Source: Nocardia macrotermitis (GTDB lineage Bacteria; Actinomycetota; Actinomycetes; Mycobacteriales; Mycobacteriaceae). Taken from it: a stretch of 64,000 bases of DNA. Position 1 is the first letter of the stretch. Every line of letters starts with the position of its first letter. The stretch spans positions 620,001 to 684,000 of the forward strand of contig NZ_WEGK01000001.1 in the NCBI RefSeq assembly GCF_009604405.1. The letters run 5' to 3'. Below are positions 25,226-33,442 of the stretch, one piece after another. The notes beneath the pieces were generated by a model. The model saw only the letters and a list, made by a program, of their open reading frames with translations, made no database searches and was not told where the DNA came from. Both the position numbers and the translations under genes were made by a program.

Positions 25226-26857
25226 GTGCTGCGAGACGTCAGCGTTGCCGCTGCGGTGATCGTGATCGCCGTGACCACCGCGCAGCCGTGTGCGGCCGAC
25301 CCCCTGCCGTGGGCGCCCGCGCCCGTGAACGCCTGCGGGGAAGCGGGTTTCGATCCGCAGGCCCGGACGCCGAATCCGGCCGTCACGCCCGCGCCCGCAC
25401 CGCCCGCACCGGCGCAGCCGCCGACCATCCAGGTGCAGGTACTGCAACCCGAGATCACGCCGGTGAAGATCCCCAAACAGCTGCACAACACCCGGATCGC
25501 GGCGACGCTACCTGCCGATATGTGCGCCAACCCGTGCCCGCAGCTGGCGGGTGGGCAGGCACGGACCTCGTATCCGATCCCGCCGGGCACACCGACCTGG
25601 CCCGAGGGTCGACCGAAACCCACGACCGCCACGCCCACCACCACGCCCCGGCCCACCACCACACCACCACCGACCAGCGCGGCTCCCGCGACCCCGTGGC
25701 AACTGCCGCAGATCAAGCTCGTCCCGCAGCCGGAGACGATCCCGCTGCCGGTCACGCTGCTCGGCCCGGACGTCACCGGCCCACGCCCGCACCCGATTCC
25801 GCCGGTGGTCCATCCGCCGGTGCAGCCCGCACCCGTGACGCGTCCACTCGTCCCCTTCCACATCGACGACGTCTACCCCGTGACCCAGCTGACCGGCCCG
25901 GGATCGCAGAACCGCACCGATGTGCGCTGGCAGGTGGACGACACCGACCTGGGCCTGATGTGGGAGTCCGCGCCCGGACGGATCGCGGTCGCCTTCGGCG
26001 ATACCTTCGGCACCGGTTTCCACGACGGCGGCCCGAGCGGTGGTGACTGGCGCAGCAATGTCATCGGTTTCAGCTCCGATCGCGATCTCGCGCACGGCAT
26101 GAAGATCGACAGCATGGTCTCGGACGCCCCCTGCCACGCCACCGAGGTGCTCGGCAGTTACAAGGTGAACAATTTCGAGGTCACCGTCATCCCGACATCC
26201 GGCTTCGCCCTGGGCAATCGGCAATTCCTGAGCTACATGTCCGTGGCGCGCTGGGCGAAGAAACCGGGCCGCTGGTGGACCAACTACGGCGGCCTGGCCT
26301 ACTCCGACGACGGCGGGCAGACCTGGGTGGACGACGAACAGGTCCGCTGGGACAACGTCTTCGGGCAGGGCCAGTTCCAGGTGGTGGCGATGGTGCCGCA
26401 CGACGGGTACGTCTACATGTTCGGCACACCCAACGGACGTTTCGGCACCATCGCCCTCGCGCGCGTCCCGCAGGCGGACATCCTGAACAAATCGGCCTAC
26501 CAATACTGGATCGACGGCTTCTGGCGCCCCACCCTCCAGATCCCCGGCGCCGGAATCGAACTCACGGCCAGCCCCATCATGTCCGGTATCGCCGGTGAAC
26601 TCTCGGTCCGCTTCGACACCGCCGCGAACCGCTGGGAGATGAGCTACCTCGACGCGGACAACAACGTCCTGCAACTCCGCCGCTCCACCACCCCGCAGGG
26701 CACCTGGTCCACCCCCGCCACCCTCCTGCACACCGCCGACTACCCCTCCGGCTACGGCGGCTTCATCCACCCCTGGTCCACCGCCCACGACCTGTACTTC
26801 ACATTGTCGGAATGGCGCCACTACAACGTCTACCTCATGCACGCGTCCATCCACTGA
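25226..26857 (+). CDS. Secreted DUF4185 protein, GH183 endo-D-arabinofuranase family
   Basis: A 543-residue exported protein. A signal peptide (about 1-24, ending PCAADP) is followed by a Pro/Thr-rich linker to about 215, then the DUF4185 propeller domain with DDTDLGLMWE, VAFGDTFGTGFHDGG, YSDDGGQTWVDD and PWSTAHDLYFTLSEW. DUF4185 has been reclassified as GH183, endo-acting D-arabinanases that cut arabinogalactan and lipoarabinomannan. In a cell-wall arabinan producer this would be a wall-remodelling enzyme. The start is GTG 25226, with GAGGAG 8 bp upstream. It is divergent from the sulfonate importer, with no evident link. Confidence 0.82.
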   Translation: MLRDVSVAAAVIVIAVTTAQPCAADPLPWAPAPVNACGEAGFDPQARTPNPAVTPAPAPPAPAQPPTIQVQVLQPEITPVKIPKQLHNTRIAATLPADMCANPCPQLAGGQARTSYPIPPGTPTWPEGRPKPTTATPTTTPRPTTTPPPTSAAPATPWQLPQIKLVPQPETIPLPVTLLGPDVTGPRPHPIPPVVHPPVQPAPVTRPLVPFHIDDVYPVTQLTGPGSQNRTDVRWQVDDTDLGLMWESAPGRIAVAFGDTFGTGFHDGGPSGGDWRSNVIGFSSDRDLAHGMKIDSMVSDAPCHATEVLGSYKVNNFEVTVIPTSGFALGNRQFLSYMSVARWAKKPGRWWTNYGGLAYSDDGGQTWVDDEQVRWDNVFGQGQFQVVAMVPHDGYVYMFGTPNGRFGTIALARVPQADILNKSAYQYWIDGFWRPTLQIPGAGIELTASPIMSGIAGELSVRFDTAANRWEMSYLDADNNVLQLRRSTTPQGTWSTPATLLHTADYPSGYGGFIHPWSTAHDLYFTLSEWRHYNVYLMHASIH

Positions 26858-26937
26858 CCTCGGCCGCATGTACTCATCGACACACGAAATACCAAGTGGC
26901 GCAGGTCGATGAGATCGCCGAACCGACAGGAGATGTC

Positions 26938-28386
26938 ATGACCGTCGAACAGCAGCGGGTTGCCGAGGGGGGCGATCTCGATCATCTCGCCGCGCTGGAT
27001 GATCTGCTCGCGAGCACCGGGTTGTCGGCGGCTGATGCGGGTGGTGAGGTCGTCTTCGACGGGCAGGATCCGATTCTGGCGGCGCGGCATCGGCTGGGCG
27101 CGTGCATCGGAGTTCCGCTCATGGGCGCGGCCGTGGGGGCCGTGGCGGTGCATCGCAGACGGGGCGGACCGGCGCAGGATCTGCGTCTGGATCTGCGGCA
27201 GGCCGTGCACGGCATCACCCCGCACGCGTTCTGGCATCCGACGCTCGCCGGGGAACTGCCGCCGTTCCCGCTGGTGGCGGACAACCCGTTCCTGCTCGCG
27301 CCGTATCGCACCGCCGACGGCCGGACCGTGATGGCCTCGGGCGTGTATCCGCATCTGGCGGCGAAGTGGTGCCGATTCCTGGACGTCCCACCGGATTACG
27401 CGAAGGTCGCGGCCGCGTTCGCCGCCCGCGACGCCTTCGAACTCGAGGAATCCGCCAATGCCGCCGGACTCCCCCTGTGCGTCGCGCGAACCCCGCAGGA
27501 GTGGCTCGCACATCCGCAGGGCGCGCTACTGGCCACCCGGCCGGTGATCGGCCTGCATCGCATCGGTGACGCCCCTGCACACGACTTCGGCCCGGCCGCA
27601 AAACCTTTGGACGGTATCCGGGTGCTGTCGTTCACCCACGCCATCGCCGGTCCGACCGTCGGACGCACCCTCGCCGAACAGGGTGCGGACGTCCTGTGCG
27701 CCACCCGCCCCAACGACTACGAACACGATTTCATCTACGCCGAGGCCAATGTGGGCTCCCGCAGCGCCTACGTCGACCTGAACACCGACTCCGGCCGCGA
27801 ACGCGCCGACCGGCTGCTCGCCGACGCGCACATCGTGGTCAACAACCATCGCGGTGACAAACTCGAGAAGCTCGGCCTCGATCCAGCGCGGCTCGCGGAA
27901 CGCCATCCGGGCATCATCGTCGTCTCGGTGACCTGCTACGGCTCCGAGGGACCGTGGCGCACGCGCGGCGGATTCGACATGAACGGTTCGGCCGCTTCGG
28001 GTCTGATGAGTATCGAGGGCGGCGGCGACCATCCGAAACTCCCCGTCACCGGCATGATCAACGATTTCATCACCGGCTACATGGGCGCGATCGGCGCGCT
28101 GGCCGCACTGGTCAAGCGTGGTACCGAGGGCGGGTCCTGGCATGTCACGGTCAATCTCACGCGCACCGCGATGTGGTACCAGACGCTCGGCCTGGTGGAT
28201 CCGGCCGACGCGGGCTCGGATGACCGGCACACCCTGCGCGAACCCGCCGCCTACGACGCGCAGAGCCCCCTCGGCGACGTGCACATGCTCGCCCCGCGGG
28301 TCCGGTTCTCGCACACCACGCCCGCCTGGCCGGACCCGCCGCTGGTGCCGCGCGGGTCGAGCCACCCGCGATGGCGCGGTGTGTGA
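26938..28386 (+). CDS. Class III CoA-transferase (CaiB/BaiF family)
   Basis: A 482-residue protein. The CaiB-type core is clear: LDGIRVLSFTHAIAGPTVGRTLAEQGADVL, SAYVDLNTDSGRERADRLLADAHIVVNNHRGDKLEKLGLDPARLAERHPGIIVVSVTCYG, and FDMNGSAASGLMSIEGG. These enzymes move CoA between carboxylic acids in fatty, bile or aromatic acid catabolism. The ~200-residue N-terminal part resembles a second, degenerate copy of the fold, as in double-domain members. The start is ATG 26938, with ACAGGAGA 5 bp upstream. Confidence 0.88.
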   Translation: MTVEQQRVAEGGDLDHLAALDDLLASTGLSAADAGGEVVFDGQDPILAARHRLGACIGVPLMGAAVGAVAVHRRRGGPAQDLRLDLRQAVHGITPHAFWHPTLAGELPPFPLVADNPFLLAPYRTADGRTVMASGVYPHLAAKWCRFLDVPPDYAKVAAAFAARDAFELEESANAAGLPLCVARTPQEWLAHPQGALLATRPVIGLHRIGDAPAHDFGPAAKPLDGIRVLSFTHAIAGPTVGRTLAEQGADVLCATRPNDYEHDFIYAEANVGSRSAYVDLNTDSGRERADRLLADAHIVVNNHRGDKLEKLGLDPARLAERHPGIIVVSVTCYGSEGPWRTRGGFDMNGSAASGLMSIEGGGDHPKLPVTGMINDFITGYMGAIGALAALVKRGTEGGSWHVTVNLTRTAMWYQTLGLVDPADAGSDDRHTLREPAAYDAQSPLGDVHMLAPRVRFSHTTPAWPDPPLVPRGSSHPRWRGV

Positions 28387-28466
28387 GCCCGGCTTTCCGT
28401 CAGCGTGACGGCTCGGTTTGGGCAAGAATGTCCCCGGAAGGTCGATCCGAACAAAGGATTACACAG

Positions 28467-28895
28467 ATGCGACGACCAGCATGGACCCGTGCGGCGGCAG
28501 CCGTGGCGCTCGTGACCCCCGCTGCGTTCGCGGCGCTCGTAATGCCCGCGGCCTCGGCCGCGCCCGCGTTGGCCGCACCGGACGCGCAGTTCACCGCGCC
28601 CGCGCCGGGCACCATCACCGCGACCGTGCACAACAAGAACACCCAGCAGGGCACCGTGTGCTGGGCGATCGACACCGACACCAAGACCACCTTCGGCAGC
28701 GGCGGTCAGGATTCGTACGCCGGTCCGGGCCGGACGATCACCGTCTCGATCCGGAATCTGCCGAACGGCGTGGTGCACGTGCAGGCGTTCTGCGCGTACC
28801 ACACCCCGCCGCTGGGGTCGCACGACTACACCTCCTCGACCGCGCCCACGACGGTCACCGTCACCGGCAGCGCACCCACCGGCAGCGCCGGGTAG
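28467..28895 (+). CDS. Small secreted protein of unknown function
   Basis: A 142-residue exported protein. A typical signal peptide (RRPAWTRAAAAVALVTPAAFAALVMPAASA) is followed by a compact beta-rich domain with two cysteines (TVCWAID and VQAFCAYH) able to form a disulfide, and a Thr/Val-rich end. No recognised family. The start is ATG 28467, with AAAGGA 8 bp upstream. It is flanked downstream by a terminator hairpin shared with a convergent MFS gene. Confidence 0.8.
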   Translation: MRRPAWTRAAAAVALVTPAAFAALVMPAASAAPALAAPDAQFTAPAPGTITATVHNKNTQQGTVCWAIDTDTKTTFGSGGQDSYAGPGRTITVSIRNLPNGVVHVQAFCAYHTPPLGSHDYTSSTAPTTVTVTGSAPTGSAG

Positions 28896-28913
28896 TTCCC
28901 GGAGCCGCGCGAC

Positions 28914-28952
28914 GGCCGGGCTCGCGACGTTCCGTACGTCACGGGCCCGGCC
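28914..28952. terminator. Bidirectional terminator hairpin
   Basis: An 8-bp perfect stem, GGCCGGGC (28914-28921) with GCCCGGCC (28945-28952), encloses a second 5-bp stem, GACGT/ACGTC (28926-28940). It lies between the convergent secreted-protein and MFS genes. There is no U-tract, as usual in actinobacteria. Confidence 0.6.
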
Positions 28953-28981
28953 GCGTCGTCTTCCGGCGAATATCGTTGCGG

Positions 28982-30223
28982 TCAGCTGGTTTCGATCTTC
29001 GCCCGATAGTTCCGCAACACCACCGCCAGGCAGCCCAGCGCGACCACAGCACCGGCGACGAGCATGACCGGGTAGCCGAGCCCGGTGGTCTGATTCAGGA
29101 ACGCCAGCAGCGCGGGCAGGCCGAAACCGATGTAGCAGACCGAGTAGAAGACCGCGGTCAGACCGGCCAGATCCGCGGGTGCGGCGATGCGCTCGACCTC
29201 CTGTAGTCCGGCGACCAGGCCGATACCGTTCCCGGAGCCCAGTACGGCCGCCGCGATCAGCGCGATCCACAGCGTCAGGGTGGTCGCCGCGACGGCCGCC
29301 AGCACCATTCCGGCGGTGACCAGGACCAGCGCGAGCGTCGCGATGCGTGCCACGCCGGGACGATCGATCCGCCGCGCCACCGACTGGATCAGGAATCCGC
29401 AGCCCAGCGTCAACACCGTGAGCAGCGCCGAGAAACCGATCTGCAAGCTGTGGATCTTTCCGGCCAGCAGCGTCGGCAGTACCGCGTAGGCCGTGCCGAC
29501 CGAGGCGAACACCCAGACCGCCACGGGCAGCGCGACGCCCAGGAAGCGGCGATGTCCAGGCGAGGGAATCCGCAGATCGTCCCGCAGACGTCCCGGATTC
29601 GATGCCCGCACAACGGTTTCCGGAACCCGCAGCACCCACGCCGCACCGACCGCGCACAGCGCGACGTTCACCAGATACGGCAGCGAATGCGGCCACGGCG
29701 CCCACTGCGCCAGCACCCCGGCGATACCCGCGCCCAGGGCGAATCCCGCGGTCAGGCTCATCGCCGAACGTCGCGCACCCGTTCCGACCGCCGCCGCCGC
29801 GGCATACGGCGGCTGCGACAACTCCTTGACCCAGCTTCCGCCCACGGCCATCGCCAACCCCAGCGCCACACCCGAGAGCACCCGGCCGATCGAGAGCATC
29901 GCCACCGAATCGGCACCCACGGCCAGCAACAGCGAGGCCGCGGCCGCGATGAACGGCGCGGGACACATCAGCCTGCGCCGCCCGAATCTGTCCGACAGCG
30001 GGCCGCCGATCAGCAGTGCGGGCACGATGCCCAACACGTAGTCGAACAGCAGCACGTCGACCGTGGTGACCGACAGGCCGTGGTTCTTGTACATCACCAG
30101 CAGCGGGGTGAATTCGTTACCGCCCCAAGCGATCACGAACATCGCCGCCGCCACGCCCCGCCAGGCCCGGGGCGTCGCGACGGTACCGGGCGTGCGCCGG
30201 GCCTCGATCACCGAGCTCGTCAT
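28982..30223 (-). CDS. MFS transporter
   Basis: A roughly 413-residue, 12-segment MFS protein. The motif-A loop is GGPLSDRFGRRRLM after TM2, and WGGNEFTPLLVMYKNHG in TM1 resembles uncharacterised actinobacterial exporters. The start is ATG 30223, forming a TGATG overlap with the GntR stop; GTG 30226 is equally possible. It is translationally coupled to the upstream GntR regulator, which probably controls it. Confidence 0.88.
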   Translation of the reverse strand: MTSSVIEARRTPGTVATPRAWRGVAAAMFVIAWGGNEFTPLLVMYKNHGLSVTTVDVLLFDYVLGIVPALLIGGPLSDRFGRRRLMCPAPFIAAAASLLLAVGADSVAMLSIGRVLSGVALGLAMAVGGSWVKELSQPPYAAAAAVGTGARRSAMSLTAGFALGAGIAGVLAQWAPWPHSLPYLVNVALCAVGAAWVLRVPETVVRASNPGRLRDDLRIPSPGHRRFLGVALPVAVWVFASVGTAYAVLPTLLAGKIHSLQIGFSALLTVLTLGCGFLIQSVARRIDRPGVARIATLALVLVTAGMVLAAVAATTLTLWIALIAAAVLGSGNGIGLVAGLQEVERIAAPADLAGLTAVFYSVCYIGFGLPALLAFLNQTTGLGYPVMLVAGAVVALGCLAVVLRNYRAKIETS

Positions 30224-30864
30224 CACAGGCCCCGCAGTTCCGACTGGTGCACCCGGGACAGATGGTCGACGAGCAGCGTGGCGAAACCATCGGCGTCACC
30301 GGATTCGATCGCGTCGGCCAGGCGGGCGTGCTCCGCGACGATCTTCGCCGCGTTACCCGAATGACGTTGCACCGCAAGACTGTTCATCCGGCGCTGTCTT
30401 TCGCGCAGCGAATCGTAGAAGCCGGTCAGGAGTGGATTCCCGGCGGCGACCACGGCCCCGCGATGGAATTCGGTGTCCAGGGCGGCGAACCGGTCGAGTT
30501 CTCCGGCCGTGGCGAATTCGCGCTGCGATTCGATCACCGCGCGCAACTCCGCCACCAGCGCGGTCCGATCCTGGGCGACCAGCGCCCGCACCGCGGCCGT
30601 CTCCACGACGTACCGGGCGTGCGCGACGTGTTCGGCCTCCCCCGGCGGCACCGGCACCACCAGCGCACCCCGCTTCGGGTACAGCCGCATCCACCCCTCG
30701 GCCTCCAGCCGCAGGAACGCCTCCCGCACCGGAGTCCGCGACGTCCCGAGATCCGCCGCGACCTCGCCCTCGCTGATCAACTCGCCCCCGGGCAGCGCAC
30801 CGCCCAGGATCCGTTCCTTGACCTCGCGATAGGCCCGCTCAGCAGATGAATACGTCATAGACAC
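30223..30864 (-). CDS. GntR-family regulator, FadR/FCD subfamily
   Basis: About 213 residues. The winged helix reads AYREVKERILGGALPGGELISEGEVAADLGTSRTPVREAFLRLEAEGWMRLYPKRGALVVPV. The C-terminal FCD domain has the metal-binding pattern (LDTEFHRGAVVAAGNPLL, AEHARLADAI, VDHLSRVH). GTG 30864 lies 7 bp after a TAAGAT -10, suggesting a leaderless start; ATG 30858 is the alternative. The first gene of a two-gene unit with the MFS exporter. Confidence 0.88.
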   Translation of the reverse strand: MSMTYSSAERAYREVKERILGGALPGGELISEGEVAADLGTSRTPVREAFLRLEAEGWMRLYPKRGALVVPVPPGEAEHVAHARYVVETAAVRALVAQDRTALVAELRAVIESQREFATAGELDRFAALDTEFHRGAVVAAGNPLLTGFYDSLRERQRRMNSLAVQRHSGNAAKIVAEHARLADAIESGDADGFATLLVDHLSRVHQSELRGL

Positions 30865-30876
30865 AAGATGTATCTT
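30865..30876. promoter_or_regulatory. Palindromic operator at the GntR start
   Basis: A perfect 12-bp palindrome, AAGAT-GT-ATCTT, abuts the GTG start and overlaps the predicted -10 of the GntR gene. This size and position suit autorepression by a GntR/FadR-type dimer. Confidence 0.5.
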
Positions 30877-30914
30877 ACAGCGTCGACCAGCACGCATTCC
30901 TCGCGCCCAGACAC

Positions 30915-30986
30915 CCCGGTCATCGCCGCCATCCCGGTCATCGCCGCCATCCCGGTCATCGCCGCCACCCAGGTCATAGCCGCGCC
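30915..30986. repeat. 18-bp tandem repeat, four copies
   Basis: Three near-identical copies of CCCGGTCATCGCCGCCAT and a fourth diverged copy, in the 248-bp intergenic space upstream of the GntR gene. The period is a multiple of three, but no supported gene spans it. The rest of 30987-31112 shows nothing recognisable. Confidence 0.85.
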
Positions 30987-31112
30987 CGCTCCCGCCCGGT
31001 CGACAGCGAGCCCGACGCGTGCGGAACCCACCACAGCGCATCTTGTGCGGCTGCCACCTGCATCAGGTCCGATGAGTCCACCGCACCCCGGATCGGATGC
31101 GAAATCAGCAGG

Positions 31113-31532
31113 TCACGGGTGCATGCTCGCACCCTTGGCGACCTTGTCCACGACGTTGCGGGGACCGTAGACCGCGAGGCCGACCAGGTCGAGCGCATCG
31201 CCGCCGACCGCGCGTACCGCGGCGCGGTTGGCGGCGTCGTGGCCGGTGGCGAACAGGTCCGAGGTGAACACCGCCGCGTGCAGTCCGCGGGCGCGGGCCT
31301 TGGCATGCGCGGACTGCAAGGTCTCCTTGGCGGCCTCGAAGACGAGCACCGGCTGCCGGAACATCGGCAGGTAGCCGGTGCCGTCGGCATCCTCGTACGG
31401 TTCGCCGATGACCTCGGGCTGCACCGTTCCCAGGCCGCTGACCAGGAAGGACGTCACATTCAACCGCTGCCACACCGGCAGGTCGTCCCGCAGCAGGACC
31501 GCGATCTTGGTATCGAAACGCACATTTTCCAT
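31113..31532 (-). CDS. DUF2000 family protein
   Basis: A 139-residue cytoplasmic protein with the DUF2000 opening RFDTKIAVLLRDDLPVWQRLNVTSFLVSG and the later VFEAAKETLQSAHAKARARGLHAAVFTSDLFATGHDAANRAAV. The fold is related to peptidyl-tRNA hydrolase II but the function is unknown. It is divergent from an AraC regulator across 50 bp, a recurrent pairing, suggesting it is the regulator's target. Confidence 0.88.
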   Translation of the reverse strand: MENVRFDTKIAVLLRDDLPVWQRLNVTSFLVSGLGTVQPEVIGEPYEDADGTGYLPMFRQPVLVFEAAKETLQSAHAKARARGLHAAVFTSDLFATGHDAANRAAVRAVGGDALDLVGLAVYGPRNVVDKVAKGASMHP

Positions 31533-31582
31533 ACCGAAGACTGTGCTCCGGCCGGGTGCGCGCGGGCTTGTACGATTCTGGC

Positions 31583-32389
31583 ATGGTTGCGGACGCGGTC
31601 GAACAGGTCCGAGCCTGGCAGCCGCGGGTTCCGGGCATCGTCGAGGTGTTCCATGCCCGATTCGTCGAGCACGTCTACCCGATGCACGCCCACGATTCGT
31701 GGACGCTGCTCATCGTCGACGAGGGCGCGGTCCGCTACGACCTGGACCGGCACGAATACGGCGTCCTGGGTTCGGCGGTCTCGCTGCTGCCGCCGCACGT
31801 CCCGCACAACGGCCAGGCCGCGACCGCGCACGGATTCCGCAAACGGGTGCTGTATCTCGACACCGGCCACCTGCCCGAAACCATGATCGGTTCCGCGGTC
31901 GATACGCCGACGTTCCCCGATCCGCTGCTGCACCTGCGCATCCGGCAACTGCACACCGTACTCTCCACTCCCGGTGCGGAATTCGAGGCCACCGAGCGCC
32001 TGACCCTGATCCACGACCGCCTCGACACCCTGCTGCGCGGCACCGATCCACCCGCCCGGCATCCGAATCCCCGCCTCGCCCACCGCCTGCGCGATCTGCT
32101 CGATTCCCATGCCACACAAGGCATTTCCCTCGACCAGGCCGCCGCCGAACTACACGCCGACCCCACCCACCTGATCCGCGCCTTCGGCCGCGAGTTCGGC
32201 ATGCCACCCCACCGCTACCTGATCGCACGTCGAGTGGATCTGGCCCGACCTCTGCTACTCAGCGGCATGCCGACCCGAGATGTGGCCGCCGCCACCGGAT
32301 TTCACGATCAGCCCCACCTGACCAAGCACTTCAAACGAATCCTCGGCACCACCCCCGCCCGCTACGCCCGCAGCGCCGCACCCACCTGA
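31583..32389 (+). CDS. AraC-family transcriptional regulator
   Basis: A 268-residue regulator with an N-terminal cupin sensor (HARFVEHVYPMHAHDSWTLLIVDEGAVRYDL, LLPPHVPHNG) and a C-terminal double HTH (ISLDQAAAELHADPTHLIRAFGREFGMPPHRYLIARRVDLARPLL, then PTRDVAAATGFHDQPHLTKHFKRILGTTPARY). An extended -10, TGTACGAT, ends 6 bp before ATG 31583, so the transcript is probably leaderless. It is divergent from the DUF2000 gene. Confidence 0.93.
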   Translation: MVADAVEQVRAWQPRVPGIVEVFHARFVEHVYPMHAHDSWTLLIVDEGAVRYDLDRHEYGVLGSAVSLLPPHVPHNGQAATAHGFRKRVLYLDTGHLPETMIGSAVDTPTFPDPLLHLRIRQLHTVLSTPGAEFEATERLTLIHDRLDTLLRGTDPPARHPNPRLAHRLRDLLDSHATQGISLDQAAAELHADPTHLIRAFGREFGMPPHRYLIARRVDLARPLLLSGMPTRDVAAATGFHDQPHLTKHFKRILGTTPARYARSAAPT

Positions 32390-32430
32390 ACCCACCGACC
32401 GGACAGCCGCCTGCGCACAGCCACCCACGA

Positions 32431-33315
32431 TCAGTTCCGGGGCCTCTCCAGCCCGATCAGGCGGAGGGCGAAATCGGCGTAGCGGGTGGCGAGTTGTTCC
32501 GGGGTGACGGTGCCGTCGAGCCGAAACCATTGGGGCAGTGCGGTACACATGGTGGCGATGGCGCGGCCCGCGATGTGGATACCGTCGTCGGCAGGCGTCC
32601 GGGTGGCCACGGCTTCGGCAATGACGGCATCGAGGAGATACTGGATCTCGTTGCGGGAGGACGTGATTCGCCTGCGGTTCGGTTCGGTGAGGCTGCGCAT
32701 CTCGCTCGCGCCGATGAATGCCAGCTTCCGGCGGTGGGTGTGGAACAGGGCCAGGGCCTCGACGGTGTGGGCGAGACGTTCGGCGGGCGTCGCGCCCTGG
32801 TCCCGCGCGGCCGGAACACGCCAGTGCAGTTCGTCCATGGTGAGGTCGAGGGCGCGCACCAGCAGTTGCTGCTTGTCCGAATAGTGGTGGTAGACGCCCG
32901 GCACACTCATGCCCGCACGGTCGGCTATCGATCGCATGGTCGCGCCGTGATAGCCCGTCTCGACGAACGAGTCCACGGCCGCCTCGAGCGCGGGATCCAT
33001 TGGCAGCGGCGGGAATTCACGCCAGTCGCGATCGGATGGCACGGGGACGGCGGGCGTGCGGGACCGCGCGGGACGATCCGGCTCCGGCCCGGCATCGCGC
33101 TCGCCGATCAGTTGCGACACCGTCGTACCCAACTCCCGCGCCAGAATTCGCAGCCGCGGCACCGAGACGCCGGTGCGGCCGTTCTCGACGGCGCTGAGCG
33201 TGGCCGCGCTGACGCCGATACGCCGCGCGGTCTCCCGCAGTGACACACCGGCCGCGGTCCGCGCGGCCCGCACCCGAGCGCCGATATCGTCCGCAGAGCG
33301 CTCCCCGACATCCAT
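32431..33315 (-). CDS. Double-HTH regulator: XRE domain fused to a TetR repressor
   Basis: A 294-residue protein with two DNA-binding modules. Residues 10-66 are an XRE/Cro HTH (IGARVRAARTAAGVSLRETARRIGVSAATLSAVENGRTGVSVPRLRILARELG). After a linker, a TetR HTH follows (ALEAAVDSFVETGYHGATMRSIADRAGMSVPGVYHHYSDKQQLLV) with its ligand domain. It is divergent from an acyl-CoA dehydrogenase with a palindrome between, pointing to control of acyl-CoA metabolism. Similar fusions occur next to fad genes in actinobacteria. Confidence 0.9.
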   Translation of the reverse strand: MDVGERSADDIGARVRAARTAAGVSLRETARRIGVSAATLSAVENGRTGVSVPRLRILARELGTTVSQLIGERDAGPEPDRPARSRTPAVPVPSDRDWREFPPLPMDPALEAAVDSFVETGYHGATMRSIADRAGMSVPGVYHHYSDKQQLLVRALDLTMDELHWRVPAARDQGATPAERLAHTVEALALFHTHRRKLAFIGASEMRSLTEPNRRRITSSRNEIQYLLDAVIAEAVATRTPADDGIHIAGRAIATMCTALPQWFRLDGTVTPEQLATRYADFALRLIGLERPRN

Positions 33316-33404
33316 GCGTTCAGGTTATCCGAACGCACAGATTCCCCGCGTCTCGGCTTTTGACAGAGGTAATCGCTCCATGGCACTGTTTCTACGAACC
33401 CCAG

Positions 33405-33420
33405 CCGAGCGTACGTTCGG
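33405..33420. promoter_or_regulatory. Operator palindrome between XRE-TetR and acyl-CoA dehydrogenase genes
   Basis: CCGAGCGTACGTTCGG is a 16-bp palindrome with one mismatched pair. It lies 23 bp before the dehydrogenase start. A perfect -35 TTGACA (33360-33365) precedes it, though the matching -10 (CACTGT) is weak. A likely binding site for the divergent double-HTH regulator. Confidence 0.55.
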
Positions 33421-33442
33421 GCCATCACGGTGAGGAGTGACT

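Noticed and set aside
30868..31170. 100-codon frame through the 18-bp repeats (repeated PVIAAI)
   Set aside because: Opened by the tandem repeat and not preceded by a ribosome site; treated as non-coding.
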